A stretch of 64,000 nucleotides of DNA, taken from positions 1-64,000 of the forward strand of contig NW_001799544.1 of assembly GCF_000165425.1 (NCBI RefSeq). Direction: 5' to 3'. The notes under the pieces are model-generated. The model was given only the letters and a program-made list of their open reading frames with translations. It searched no databases and was not told the DNA's origin. This DNA comes from Paramecium tetraurelia. Its lineage: Eukaryota > Ciliophora > Oligohymenophorea > Peniculida > Parameciidae. Shown here piece after piece: positions 24,718-37,802 of this stretch (positions are counted from its first letter, which is position 1; every line of letters starts with the position of its first letter). The position numbers and the translations under genes are program-made.

Positions 24718-25477
24718 ATGTCCAAATATTCTGTAATTCTGCCCACTTACAATGAAAGAGAGAATTTACCAATCATCACTTACTTGATCTTTGAGATGGC
24801 TAAAAAGAAGTACTCATGAATATAACAAAAGCAATTTAGATTTTGAGATCATCATAATTGAGGACAACTCCCCTGATGGCACTCTACAAGTAGCATAAGA
24901 GTTGAAGAAAGTATATGGGGATAAATTGATCATCCATTTTAGGGAGAAAAAGTTGGGTTTAGGGTCTGCTTATATGGATGGGATCAAACTTTGCCATGGC
25001 AATTTTATTGTCATTATGGATGCAGATTTATCACACCATCCAAAATATTTGGTGGACTTCATCAAAAAATAGAAAACAACAAATTGTGACATTGTGACAG
25101 GATCAAGATACATTGATAAAGGAGGTGTTATGAATTGGGGATTCGATAGAAAACTTACATCTAGAGGTGCCAATTTCTTAGCATCCACTACATTGGGAGT
25201 CAAGTGTTCTGATCTAACAGGAAGTTTCAGACTCTACAAAAGGGAAGTTTTAGAGAAAGTTATTAAAGATGTAGTTTCAAGAGGATATGCATTTCAAATG
25301 GAAATAATCATTAGAGCTAGACAATATGGTTATACAGTAGAGGAAGTATATATTTGAAGTAAATAATTAAAGGTACCAATTGTTTTTGTTGAAAGAATCT
25401 TTGGAGAATCGAAATTAGGGGCATCTGAATTTCAAATATACTTAAAGGGATTGTGGAAGTTGCTCTGGACATTCTGA
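24718..25477 (+). CDS. DPM1: Dolichol-phosphate mannosyltransferase
   Basis: GT2-family enzyme that transfers mannose from GDP-mannose to dolichol phosphate at the ER, feeding N-glycan and GPI-anchor synthesis. It is 236 residues long, the size of soluble DPM1 homologues without a C-terminal membrane span. Motifs: [15 protein letters not shown] at the start, [23 protein letters not shown] (metal-binding DAD), [18 protein letters not shown] and [11 protein letters not shown]. Two introns, both ending in AAG, are fixed by family conservation: 24810-24831 (22 nt) and 25346-25372 (27 nt). Their removal gives a length divisible by three. Convergent with the ARL8-like gene, 42 bp apart. Confidence 0.93.
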
Positions 25478-25519
25478 TATATGAATATAAATATTTACAT
25501 AGATATATTTTAAAATAAC

Positions 25520-26132
25520 TCATAGCTTCTTAGACTTCGCTATTAACCAATCGACCACTTACGTTATATTATTTCCAGTCAAAGCACTGCACATAGCAAC
25601 TGCCCATCCATTAGATGTTATGTAATCCAAATTTAGACCTTTAATTCTAACCAATAAAGTACCTTCTATCAATTGCTTTTCATTCAAATGTGGATTTACA
25701 TCTATTTTATTTCCAATCACTAAAAGTGGAATATTACGCAGGGATTTATTATCTAATAGATTATGCAATTCTTTCTTTGATGTTCCAAGCGTTGCTTGCT
25801 TTATCTGTAATATATAATACTTACATTTGAAGTATCAACAAGAAATATTATTGCATCACAACCCTGAGCATAATTACCCCATTCTGGTCGATATTAAACT
25901 TATCCTCCAATGTCCCATATCTTTTAATCGTTTTTATTCATACTTTCATTGTCACTCCTCCTTTTTTCACAGTCTTTACATTCAATCCTACTGTGGGCAC
26001 AGTGAACGAAGGATCACCCATTGAAAGTTAATTAAGCATTGTTGTCTTTCCTACATTTTCCAATCCAACCATACATACTTCAAGTTTGGATGTCGAAAAA
26101 AAGTTTTTTAGTTTCTCGAATAAATTGCCCAT
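25520..26132 (-). CDS. ARL8-like small GTPase
   Basis: ARF/ARL-family GTPase, about 181 residues. MGNLFEKLKNFF allows N-terminal acylation or an amphipathic helix. G1 is GLENVGKTT, a switch region TVPTVGLNV follows, G3 is WDIGGQ and G4 is GNKID. KELHNLLDN and LIEGLNLDYI match ARL8 best. ARL8 proteins recruit lysosomes and late endosomes to motors. Introns: 23 nt at 25921-25943 (ends AAG), 20 nt after DTSN, and 24 nt inside LIEG/LNLD (ends AAG). Without the last one, eight extra residues would interrupt a conserved helix. All three removed gives a length divisible by three. Confidence 0.85.
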
Positions 26133-26458
26133 AAGAGATTAATTTATAAATAAACCAATATTTCATTAAAATAACAAAATTCATTCATATTCCATTCTGA
26201 TAATTTAGAGGTTTATTACCAATCCATATGAAGGAGGCAAAGAATTCTTTACATATAATATAGAATTAACGATAAGTTCCAAATTATATGACTCGAAATA
26301 ATTATTAAAATACATTTTCTAATTTCATATAAACAGTTCATTCTCAAACAGATATACAAGGAGATTATTGATTTGATATCCATTCTCAGAAAAGATTTTA
26401 ATAAATTATAATTCATTTAAATTAATGAATGTGTTTTATTAATTAAATTTAGTCCTCT
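26133..26458. other. Divergent intergenic region
   Basis: About 325 bp separating the ARL8-like gene (minus) and the next plus gene. AT-rich, no gene seen. Confidence 0.45.
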
Positions 26459-27115
26459 ATGAAGAACAACATTTTAACTACTTCTGATAGCAACCCCATC
26501 TCTAGAAGAAAACACTCTCATCCTTTAACAACCACACGACTTAATTCCTCTTAAGCACAAATAGTCCCAACAATCTATAAGACACCAGAAAAGTCAAGAA
26601 TATTTAGATAAAAGACTCCATCAACCAAAACAAAAGTAAAAACTTAGAATCATGAAAACAAAGAGAATGATAATAGTACAATCAATAAAAATAGTTCTTC
26701 ATTGAAATCTAATAGATAAGCTGAAGAAAAACAACCCAGCAATTTAATGAAGTAAATAAATTTAAAACTTAACTAAAAATCAGTATCAGTTCCAGATATT
26801 TTAGAAGACATGAAAGAGGACAATTAAACCAATTCGTTAGGTTTAACTTACTTTTAAAGAGCATTTGCATAAAATAGAGTCATTAAAATTCAAGACCTAT
26901 TTAGTTAAAATTAAATCACTATAAGAGAATTGGAAAGAAATTGGGAAGCTCAAATTACTCAAGAATCTGAATTACTCAAATCCATTCAGCATCATGAGAA
27001 TTTTCAATACAGCAAAAATGATTCCAAAGAGAATTTATTAAGCTCTTTGATCCAAATAGAAAATTCAACTGGCCTTTAACCTTAAATCTATGTTATTGAT
27101 TTAGCATTATTATGA
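26459..27115 (+). CDS. Low-complexity protein with short coiled coil
   Basis: Intronless, 218 residues, family not recognised. The first 110 residues are rich in Ser, Thr, Lys, Asn and Gln (SRRKHSHPLTTTRLNSS) and probably disordered. A helical segment follows (ITIRELERNWEAQITQES, about residues 155-175). The gene ends in TGA at 27113-27115, which lies inside a perfect 19-bp tandem duplication. Possibly a cytoskeleton-associated protein, but that is only a guess from composition. Confidence 0.55.
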
Positions 27116-27149
27116 TATTATGAAAATTCTATGATATTATGAAAATTCT
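27112..27149. repeat. Perfect 19-bp tandem duplication over a stop codon
   Basis: The unit atgatattatgaaaattct occurs twice in direct succession (27112-27130 and 27131-27149). The first copy carries the TGA stop of the preceding gene, so the second copy is a duplicated stop plus 3' flank. Confidence 0.9.
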
Positions 27150-27469
27150 ATACACAATTTATAAGACTTTCCTAAACAAAAATACCCTTAATAATATAAT
27201 TAGATTAGTTATTATATTGATTAAGTGAATGATTCAATTATAAAATTCTAATTTATTTTCTATTATTTCTAATACATTCAAAATATTGTAGTTTAAAACA
27301 CTTTTTCAATAAATTTTTAATATTCCCACGAACAATGACTAGATTTCAACTAATTTGAAGGAGACTAAGCAACAGGCACATTATTGTTTAATTTTATTTA
27401 AAGAAGTTACTAAATCTTACAAATTCAACTTCTAAATTTTAAATCTAAGTATTATAGGTATTAATGTCT
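27150..27469. other. Intergenic between convergent genes
   Basis: About 320 bp of AT-rich spacer. Short frames continue past the TCF25-like stop but do not resemble the missing TCF25 C-terminus. Confidence 0.45.
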
Positions 27470-28484
27470 TCAATTCCATAAAAAATACTTTGCTGTGAAT
27501 TTATCTTCAATTTCGAGATTGATTGAAGCATCCTCAAAGAATTTATTCAATCCATAACCTAAACTACTTTCATAAATATAAAGCAGTCTCTCTGGAGGCT
27601 CATAGGCTTATATATAATCTCCCTTTAATCTGTAGTACTCACTAACATCAAATTAGGCCTCGCAATGAGAGGGATTCATTTATAAGAAATTAAATATAGC
27701 TTAAGGATCATAGAAACCTTCAACAATTGTGTATTCCTATTAAAGCCTTTCGTATTATTAAGACGCAACCAAGAAAAATATTTGCAAACCTTAATCATTT
27801 AAATTTCCAAATTTGACATTAAATTTATCAGCCAATTGTATATTAACATCTGGATTATAAGTGAGGTAGGATTATTTGACATTTTTGTGTCCTTTCTTTT
27901 ATTGACCACCTGCAATTTTAGCATTTTTTAAGTGTTATTACAATTCTTTATTGTAGTTTAATCTCTTGATATTAATTGCCAGAGGTCCATTTTCTTATGA
28001 TTCTTAAAATTATATTAATTATTATTAGTGTTGTTATTGAGTTAATTCTGCTTAAACCTTACCAAGAAATTCGAAATCATCATCTTGATTTTTTTAAGGG
28101 TATTAAGTTGCTTCTCATTGCTATTTTTTTCTTTCTTCTTTTTATGTTTCTAATTTTGGTTGGATTGATCGTTTTATTGCTATATTGTTTAGTTCGATTC
28201 TTGTGTTTGAGTTTCTTCATTTTTTTATTCAGGTTGCTATTCATCATCTGAATCTGACATTTCCATCATTTAAAATACTTATTTTATTTTTTCTATTGTT
28301 CTATTTGATGAACCTGTTTAACCAATTATTCATCCACAACTTCTTTAGGTTAATTTTACTCCATAAGCTTTTCATCTATCTCCTCATTTTATTCTTTTAT
28401 AATTATGTATTAAAATATAGTCATTTTTATGAGAATTCTAAGTTTGGGTTCAAATTTCACCTTGATTTTAGGTTATTCTGTCAT
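27470..28484 (-). pseudogene. TCF25/NULP1-like gene, truncated
   Basis: Resembles the N-terminal and start of the central part of TCF25 (Rqc1 in yeast, a ribosome quality-control factor). Recognisable pieces are DDDFEFLGKVQAELTQ, ERLQQEYTIVEGFYDPQAI, FLQMNPSHCEAQFDVSEYYR and LKGDYIQAYEPPERLLYIYE. TCF25 normally runs on for several hundred residues, but here TGA at 27470 stops the frame soon after YGLNKFFED. The N-terminal low-complexity region (Gln/Lys runs) changes frame near an A7 run at about 28095, and the join to MTEQPKIKVKFEP (ATG at 28484) is unsolved. Best explanation: a decaying paralogue, common after Paramecium genome duplications. A short functional form or a sequence error is possible. 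Confidence 0.6.
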
Positions 28485-29021
28485 GAAATGTCCTTTACAT
28501 CCAATTCTAGTTTAGATAAGAAATACATTCATTATTAATTTAAAATATATAATAAGCTTACCATGATTTCATAAAATTGGAATAGTATATTAACATGAAG
28601 CATTATCAATTTGTCATATAATTTTTAAACGACTCATCGTAACGTTGAATTCAATTGAAATGGTAGATTCTTAAAATACTTGTTATTGTATTCAACCAAA
28701 CATAGATGTAATTTTATTGTTGCTGAATATGTGTAAGAATCAATTAACAACTATGATGGCTTATCACTAATCATTTAAATCATAATAAAATTATTAATTG
28801 ATAAATATTAATTCTTATCTGATAGAATAGATCTAATTTTAGAATCTAAATAATGCCCAATTTAACAAGAATGCTTAAAGGCCAGAACTCAAAAATTAAA
28901 CAAAACTATAATAATTCATTTACTATAATTAAAATCATCAAAACTCATAGAGTTTATCAATTAATATTCAATTTGTCAATTATTTTTAAAGTATAAAAAA
29001 GTTTCAAATCTAATTAAAAAA
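28485..29021. other. Intergenic
   Basis: About 540 bp between two minus-strand genes, AT-rich with many TGA and TCA. No gene or RNA seen. Confidence 0.5.
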
Positions 29022-30416
29022 TCATGAAAATGAAATTAGACTTCTTCCGATCTAAACTTCCATTCCTCTCTATATTTACATCCTTTCAGATCTTATTAAA
29101 TTCAAGGTTCCAAATTTTGAGTGATTATCAAAAAGATACACTTTTTTATCAATAATAACTAATTTAGCATGATTTCGACTGACCGATATATCATTTATTA
29201 TTATGTCAGCATCATTTGACCTACCAACTCTTAATTCTGATACATTTTAAAACTTCAAAATATAAACTCCAGAATTTTTGTGGCAATCTAACTGTTATCC
29301 CTATTAATAGTTATAGGATTTAAATACTTATTTTTTCTTAAATTCCATCATCAAATAAGGGTAATCATTGGGTTTACATAATTCTACTAAATCGTAATAT
29401 GTATCATCACTCTTAAACTTTGAAGGATAATTATATTTGCATAACTCACACTCCAAGTTCTTCCATAAATAAACTAAGCAATTATCACTTTGTCGACTTT
29501 CTAACTTCATCCTCAACCATATTTTTAAGCATTCCAAATGTACATACTTAATTGATCCACTGCACATGCAGGGATTCAAAAGAGGGTTGTTGGAACTATT
29601 TTAAGAGGAGCAACAAATTCTGCAAGTAATTTAATCGGGTGAAATTGATTCCGATGATTCATAATCACATCTTTATTCTTAAGCCTTAACCTCTAATGCA
29701 ATCAAGCGAATAGAAAATTTCACTCTTCCCAATTTAATAACATCCCCTTCCTACAACAGCATCCCACCTTCATGAATCACATTCCAAACCCTCTTCCCAA
29801 TTTTCTCAAATCCAGTTCTTTGAATTTATATTATTATTACTTGTTTATAATCGTATTGGTCTCTTCATATTTTTAGATTGCTTAATTCTTGTAATTTTTT
29901 TTAAGATTTGGAATTATTAGAAAATAATTTTCATTTCTTTTCTTTATTTTACAAAGTTGATTCACAACTAGTTATTTGGTCTCTACCCATTCTAAATTAT
30001 TTCTACCAACTAAATAGCCTTCGTTGCTTATCTAAAGGAGTAATTTATAAATTATTACTGCAAATTTTTACTCATCTATATTGGCTGCATTTTCGTAATC
30101 GAACAATTAATAGACGTCCTTCTACCAAGTTTTTACTATAATTATTAATCTTGTGCAATCAACATTATTGGATGAACTTAGACTCATTTAATCACATTAA
30201 CTTTTACAATTTCCCATATTAATATTATTAAATTATATGATTTTTGATCAAATTTAATTTAGGTCTCATCACTAATTTTTGTTCCCGATCTAATTCAAAG
30301 AACAAACCAAATTCTAATGTAAAATAATTTATAAGAACTTTGTAAACTTTTTTTTGCTGTGTGATATTTTTCTGATCGAAATTAATTTCCTTTATCCTCA
30401 GTTTCCTATCAAACAT
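29022..30416 (-). CDS. RING-CH (RINGv) protein with C-terminal FHA domain
   Basis: 437 residues. The first third begins MFDRKLRIKEINFD. A middle segment GGMLLQEGDVIKLGRVKF looks like part of a degenerate FHA-type fold. Next comes a C4HC3 RING-CH zinc finger: CRICC, PCMCSGSIKYVHLECL, CELC (about residues 215-300). The C-terminus is a canonical FHA domain: LRVGRSNDADIII, SVSRNHAKL, FDNHSKFGTL. RING-CH proteins are ubiquitin ligases and FHA binds phosphothreonine, so phosphorylation-directed ubiquitylation is the natural inference. Unlike MARCH proteins, I see no membrane spans. Introns: 31 nt, 23 nt (ends AAG) and 27 nt, giving a length divisible by three. Confidence 0.85.
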
Positions 30417-30532
30417 ATTTATTGTTTATACAGAATGGATGAGTAGAGTGAATTTAGATAATCCTATATGTTAAGAATTAATTAAGTAAAATATTTTCTA
30501 TTATATTTTACATAATTAATCGTTAAATTTGA
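30417..30532. promoter_or_regulatory. Divergent promoter region
   Basis: A 116-bp A/T-rich spacer between the start codons of the RING-CH/FHA gene (minus) and the coiled-coil gene (plus). Inferred from position only. Confidence 0.45.
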
Positions 30533-32420
30533 ATGGAAAATAATGAATAAGAAGATTGTATTTAGTTAAAGAAAAATGTAAATCCATCAGAAATATGATT
30601 AGTTTCTAATTAAGGAACATGAATGGAAAAAAGATAAAGCTCTGTATGAATAAAAGATATAATTATTGGAATTACAATTAGAGGATTACAAAACAAGAGA
30701 AATAAATTAAAAGAAGCTGAATGATACCATAACTCAGGCAATAGATATATCTGGTAAAACATAAGTATGATTTCATCATTAAATTTTAAAGCAAAAAAGT
30801 TATTCTGAATTTCAAAAATCAATGGAAGTATAATTCTCCAATAATAAAAAATATTAAGAGTGTGTAACCAAATTAGAAGAGAAAGTAAACATTATTTATA
30901 ATGTCTAGCTTAGATATTTAAATGAATAATTAAACGATAAAGAAAATTAATTAAAAGATCTTGAAATATTATAATAAAAATAGCAATTTATGAATGAACA
31001 CAAAATCTAAACTTTAGAGCAGGATAAATAGTACTTGAATTAGGAAGTCAATACATTAAAAGATCAATTGCAAAAACTAGAAGAAAACTACAAATCTAAA
31101 GAGTAATTACTAAAATTACAGTGCGAGTAGGAGATATAAAAAATTAAAGATAATTCCTTTAAAGATATGTAGGAGAAATAATCAGACTACGATTAAAGAT
31201 ACCAATAGTTGGCTTAGCTATATGAAAAAGAAAAGGATCAATTACAATAAAGACTATTAAAAAGTTAAAATACAATTAAAAAATATTAAGATCATATCGA
31301 ATCTAACTAAGAGAATTAGCAAATGCAATAAAAATATGAAGATGAAATAGCTTAATTAAAATAGTAGATTGAGGAATAACAGATATCTTTTCAATAAGAA
31401 AGAAGTGCTTTGAAAAAATAATTGGAAGATTAAATAAAGTAAAGTTACTATTTATTATTATTAGCACTTAAAATAATTGTGATGCTAATTCAAAAAAGAA
31501 AAGTGTTGAGGTCGTAAAATTAAGAAATTCAATGATTTCTCAAGATAGTCCTATTTAATGCAAGAGCATACATATTCCCTAACCTGAAAGCAAGTAGACA
31601 ATATAGTAATCTAAAAGCTAAACAAATACTTTCAACAAATCAAATGAAAAATAAAAATAATAAATTTTTAAAAATAACCTGTCTTTTGATAAAATAAAGC
31701 CTAATAATTAAGATACTATACCAATATCAATTGATGAATATAATATTAAGATGACCAAAAAGTCAAAATCACAGTCCACTAATTCGTTACAACAAAATCA
31801 TAATATAAACTAATATTTGTAAGAGGCTTGTATCTTTTAAGAGGAAATGGAGAATGGAGAGGAATTTATAAAACATAAGATGTCACATTAACTGACTACA
31901 AGATACAGCAATGAATTAGAATAAATGAGATCATATTCATAGTAAGGAGTCACTAAAAACCCTTTGTAATCAGCAGCCAATCTTAGTAAAATGTTAGGAT
32001 AGCATGATTATTGTAATTTAAAGTAAGGCACTTAACTGTCAACTCAATCAAAGACTCATAATAATACATCATTCTCACATTTTAAAGTGCCTGCATTTAC
32101 TTAAAGTTAATTGAATAATTTGAAACACAGTTTATATCAACAACCATGGACAACTCTAAGGAATAATGACTCCCATAGCAATCATATTGAGTCTATTAAA
32201 GCAAGATATAATGCCTAGGAGGATTCCATATAAAACGATTCTGTCACTTAAAAAAATGTAATATTTTTAATAGCAGTAGAATAAAGAGAATCAATATCCT
32301 CCAAAAAGTGTGCATATCAATAATGAGATTAAATTTTTAATAGGCAAATTGTTATAGGCTAAAGGCAGATTGCAATCTGAACTGGAGAACACCTAAAAGT
32401 CATGCCGATTTAGGACTTGA
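30533..32420 (+). CDS. Long coiled-coil protein
   Basis: 595 residues, no family recognised. Residues 15-300 are an almost continuous coiled coil rich in Lys, Glu, Gln and Leu (QLLELQLEDYKTREINQKKL, LQKLEENYKSKEQLLKLQ). The rest is a Ser/Thr/Asn-rich, probably disordered tail ending in another short helix (LIGKLLQAKGRLQSELENT). Four introns of 25, 27 (ends AAG), 26 and 22 nt give a length divisible by three. Likely a cytoskeletal, basal-body or scaffold protein by composition; this is inference. Most Gln codons are TAA or TAG. Confidence 0.7.
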
Positions 32421-32509
32421 ATCAATGAGTTAAAGAAGATAATTTACTATATATATAATGCAAATTCAATTCTTATTACATAGATAGCAAAAACACTAAG
32501 ATAAGAAAA

Positions 32510-32908
32510 TCATTTCTTTTCCAAAGCTTGTTTGAATTTATCTTCAATTATGTCGCAAATTTGTGATAAGCATTTTAATCCATCATTCATGACTTTCTCT
32601 TTTGTCTCATTCACTGTCTACAATCTCATATTCATCTTATTTTCACTAGGATGAGGTAAACTGTATCCACAAAATTCAACGTTTGGTTAATTTGCTAAAA
32701 TGTAACGTAAGGAATTTCCTAGTGTATGATCTTCATCAAAAAACACAAAGGTTCCATTAAATGGATCTGAGTTTTCCTGTTTAACATAGATATAAATAAT
32801 AAGTACTTGAATTTCCATTCCTTTGTTGGCTTATGCAAGTATGATAGGCTTGCTCAATTCTTCTTCTTCAATATTAATTTCTTGGTCTTCTGATTCACTA
32901 GAATTCAT
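32510..32908 (-). CDS. RNA polymerase I and III subunit AC19 (RPAC2)
   Basis: Shared subunit of RNA polymerases I and III, the partner of AC40, related to the bacterial alpha N-terminal domain and RPB11. It is 122 residues with one 30-nt intron. The acidic N-terminus (SSESEDQEINIEEEE) precedes the conserved core GTFVFFDEDHTLGNSLRY, NQPNVEFCGYSLPHPSENKM and RLQT. The size and motif order match the family. Starts 56 bp from the divergent gene at 32965. Confidence 0.93.
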
Positions 32909-32964
32909 ATATTAATTTTTATTATTAGATTAATTATTTTTCCATCAACTCATATATTATAATA

Positions 32965-33599
32965 ATGTCAGAGGGAATATTTGTATCTATTATGTTGCCT
33001 GCTTTTGTAGTGAAAAACGAAAATTAAATTGTATACATACTTACTATTTGACAAAGAATTAACTCTTAAAATAACTACTTTGCATCTCCTCTTAATCGTA
33101 TGAAATATTTGAAATACCATCTAAGTTTGGCAAGGAATTTGGAGTTAAATTGATACAAAATTGTAATATTATCTGCAACATAAATTAGCATTAAATCTTC
33201 GAGATATTGAAGAATTGATAGAAGAAAATAAATAGCTTCATGCATCTTATCAAAAATGTAAAGAATCCTTGTAAACTCTTAATTGTGAATTCGAAAAAAT
33301 AGTAAATGATCCCCTAATTCAATCAGAATCTGACAAAATACAATATCAAACTAAAAAACTCAAAAAAGTGAAGGAGGAAAATAAAAGACTTCGATAACTT
33401 TTAAAGTGCTACTTTTATGAGTATTTAGATCCTATCTTGACAACAGTGACAATAGAAGAATGGAGACACATGCAAAAGTAGAGTTGCTTAAGGAGGAACT
33501 TCATTCATTAGTAAAAGTAAAATTTACTATCGTTATCATAAGGAGTTTGCTGAGCAAGAACAACAAAAGAAATAAAATGATATTTTAATATCAAATTGA
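32965..33599 (+). CDS. Unknown small coiled-coil protein
   Basis: Family not recognised, about 170 residues. The body is helical: NLRDIEELIEENKQLH, KLKKVKEENKRLRQLLKCY, YLDPILTTVTIEEWRHMQ. A 34-nt intron near 33478-33511 joins to the C-terminal KSKIYYRYHKEFAEQEQQKK, ending at TGA 33597-33599. The N-terminal exon (MSEGIF at 32965) and the joins before about 33180 are not solved; an alternative piece there reads MKYLKYHLSLARNLEL. Function unknown. Confidence 0.5.
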
Positions 33600-33696
33600 T
33601 TTAGAGTATACAATTGAATCTTTTCTTTTTTGATTCATTTGAATATTATCGTCATATTTTCTCAATTTATTGTCTAAAATATTTAAAAATAACGAA

Positions 33697-35456
<1,760 letters not shown>

Positions 35457-35711
35457 TTTTATTATTTACATTTATGATAAAGGTTGGACATATGGTAAAT
35501 ACTTTGATTCATCTCTTTGGAATATATTTTAAATAATTTAAATTCATGATAGGTTATCATTCTATATCAAATAGATTAAAATAAAAAATCAAAGAAAAAC
35601 AAATATAGAAACTTAATTTTCTAAAAAAGAATAAAATTTATAAAATGAATAATAATCTAAGGGCAATGTTTTAAAAAATAACAAAATAAATTTTATACTC
35701 TTTCATGTTTT

Positions 35712-36452
35712 TCATTTTAAATTATTGATTTCAGACACAAGATCATATTCCCCATTCAACAATCTATTTCTGAATTCAGCGTTTCTATCAATCTATTTAA
35801 CAGCTGATTTAACTTTATCCATATAGTTCTAAACTGATTTTTTGTTAAGATCATAAATGGTTTGTTCAATCTTTTTTGACCATTCCGCCTCTTCTTTTCC
35901 AGTCTACTGTAAGAAGTATTTCTTTAATCCTTCAACCGCCTTTTTTCTTTTATCATCATCAACAGATTCGGCATTCCCATTTTAACTATCATTGTTTTAT
36001 TATTTGGCATTATGAGAGGTTCCATTTTTATGCTAAATTGGTTTGATTTCCTTTTTCTCTTGTTCTAATCTGACTTTTTTTTAGATAATAGGCTCTTCTC
36101 GTTTAATATCTTTTTATCTTTATTCAGTTTTCTGCACATCTTTCTTAGACTCGCGTTTATTGATATCATCTGTAAAGGCTTGCTAATTTGATAATATTAA
36201 TTGTTTCCAAGATTTCACTAGTTTTCTACATATTTTAATTGCCTTAGAATATTTCTCCTCGTCTTCTTCTGTGTATTTTTTCTATCCTATGCGTACAATG
36301 CTTTTTGTTATCTCACTTTCAATTAATGCTTAAGTATCGATATTACTCTTATAAATCTAAGCAATTAATTTATAAGATTTTGAAATTTGGGCTGAAGAAA
36401 ATTTTTTGAGTTCCGATTTAATTTCGGATAACTATTATGCATTTAACTTCAT
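35712..36452 (-). CDS. TFIIS-like transcription elongation protein without zinc ribbon
   Basis: Intronless, 246 residues. The N-terminal half is a TFIIS N-terminal (LW)-type helical bundle (ALIESEITKSIVRIGQKKY, CRKLVKSWKQLIL). A Lys/Glu/Asn/Gln-rich linker follows, then a TFIIS central-domain-like region (EGLKKYFLQQTGKEEAEW, KIEQTIYDLN, YMDKVKSAVKQID, AEFRNRLLNGEYD). The chain stops there, so the C-terminal zinc ribbon with its catalytic acidic hairpin is missing. It could still bind RNA polymerase II, as IWS1- or PHF3-like proteins do, but should not stimulate cleavage as TFIIS does. Confidence 0.75.
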
Positions 36453-37039
36453 TAAATTAAATATTTATTTCATTTCATTGTAAAAAACTAAGTATAAATA
36501 TACGTGTTATAATAATAATTTTATGAAAAAAAATACTCTTTTACGAAAAAAAGTAACATTATTCTTCAAAGAGAATTTAGAAGAAGAAACATTTTTAAAT
36601 AAGATAAGTTACTAAATTTAGTACAAAAGTTGAAACATGTCACCTTAAACATAAAGACTTATCTCAAGAATGAAAAGGCATCACAAATGATTATGACAAA
36701 TCTGACGATATACTAAAAAAGAACAATAAAATGAATTGGCAATTTAAATACTAATTAATATTCTAGAGTTATCATCCTGATTGAATACTTGTTGTCTGAT
36801 TATTGTGATGATTTTTATACTAAATAGATAATATATAATACAATACAAATTTCAATAATATAAAAAACTTGTGAAGAAATATAATTATACATTCATGTGT
36901 AAGTAATATTACTTTTTGATTAAGTTTGAAAGAATAGTATAGATACATCTACAAACTAAAAAAAGAATGATTTTTATAAATAATTTAAAGCATCCATCCT
37001 AAAATTCATGAATCCTTTATATAAAAATCATAATTAAAT
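36453..37039. other. Divergent intergenic region
   Basis: About 590 bp between the TFIIS-like gene (minus) and OSCP (plus). AT-rich and TGA-rich in all frames. No tRNA or snoRNA fold convinced me. Confidence 0.5.
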
Positions 37040-37758
37040 ATGTTTAAATTAATTCAAAGAGCTTGCTTCAGATATGCAGTTGCTAGCAGCAAGGCTGAGG
37101 CAGAAATAAAATCAGTAGCAGGTATTTAGCATTGAAAAGTTTAGGACATAAACCACCCTCTTTTGAAGATACTGTCTAAGGAAAATATGCTGGAGTGCTT
37201 TTCTCTACTGCATCCTAAAGGGAAGCTCTTCATTTGGTGCTTTAGGACATGAAGTACTTCAAGGAATTGGCTGAAAAGAGTCCAGTATTCGCAGGCTTCT
37301 TATTAAACTCTGCATATAAGAGAAATCAATAAAGAAATGTTATATAAGCATTAACAAAAGTAAAGAGATTTTTATATATGTGTAGGAAGGATTCCATGAG
37401 GTCACAGTAAATTTGTTAAATACTATGATTGACAGTCAAAGAATTTCATATTTGAGTAAGACTGCTGAGAAATATATCGAATATTATAGAATCTTTAACA
37501 AAGAAGAAAATATTACAATAATATCAGCAGAAACATTATCGGAAGAACAAAGGTATGCAAGTATGCAAATGATGTAGAGCCCAAGTTGTTGGAGCCTTGA
37601 AGGAATCCAGTCCTAATGTTCAATTCTCTGTTTAATATAAAGTTGACCCATCCATTTTGGGAGGTTTATAAATGTATTCTGGCAACAAATTCTTGGATTG
37701 TTCATTATTGTCAAGAGTTAATAAATTGAGATCAGAGTTGCAGAAGTTGAGCATTTGA
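37040..37758 (+). CDS. Mitochondrial ATP synthase subunit O (OSCP/delta)
   Basis: Stator subunit joining F1 to the peripheral stalk of ATP synthase. It is 214 residues with a mitochondrial presequence-like start (MFKLIQRACFRYAVASSK). The body begins EDTVQGKYAGVLFSTASQ and the C-terminal signature is VDPSILGGLQMYSGNKFLD. Three introns of 23, 26 and 25 nt; the remaining length is divisible by three. Gene order (tandem with calcineurin A, 44 bp spacing) has no obvious functional meaning. Confidence 0.9.
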
Positions 37759-37802
37759 TTAAGAATAAACAATAAAATAATAAATATATTATTAATAAAA
37801 AC

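Noticed and set aside
25346-25372. The 27-nt insertion in DPM1 as a retained germline IES
   Set aside because: Because of repeated GTA at both ends it can be drawn as a TA-bounded element, but the ends do not fit the Paramecium IES consensus, and it is equally a 27-nt GT...AG intron. The neighbouring DPM1 insertion at 24810-24831 can only be an intron.
27976-28538. Hydrophobic plus-strand frames that look like a small membrane protein
   Set aside because: They are the complement of Lys/Gln/Asn-rich low-complexity coding on the minus strand (the TCF25-like N-terminus), which gives Leu/Phe-rich shadows.
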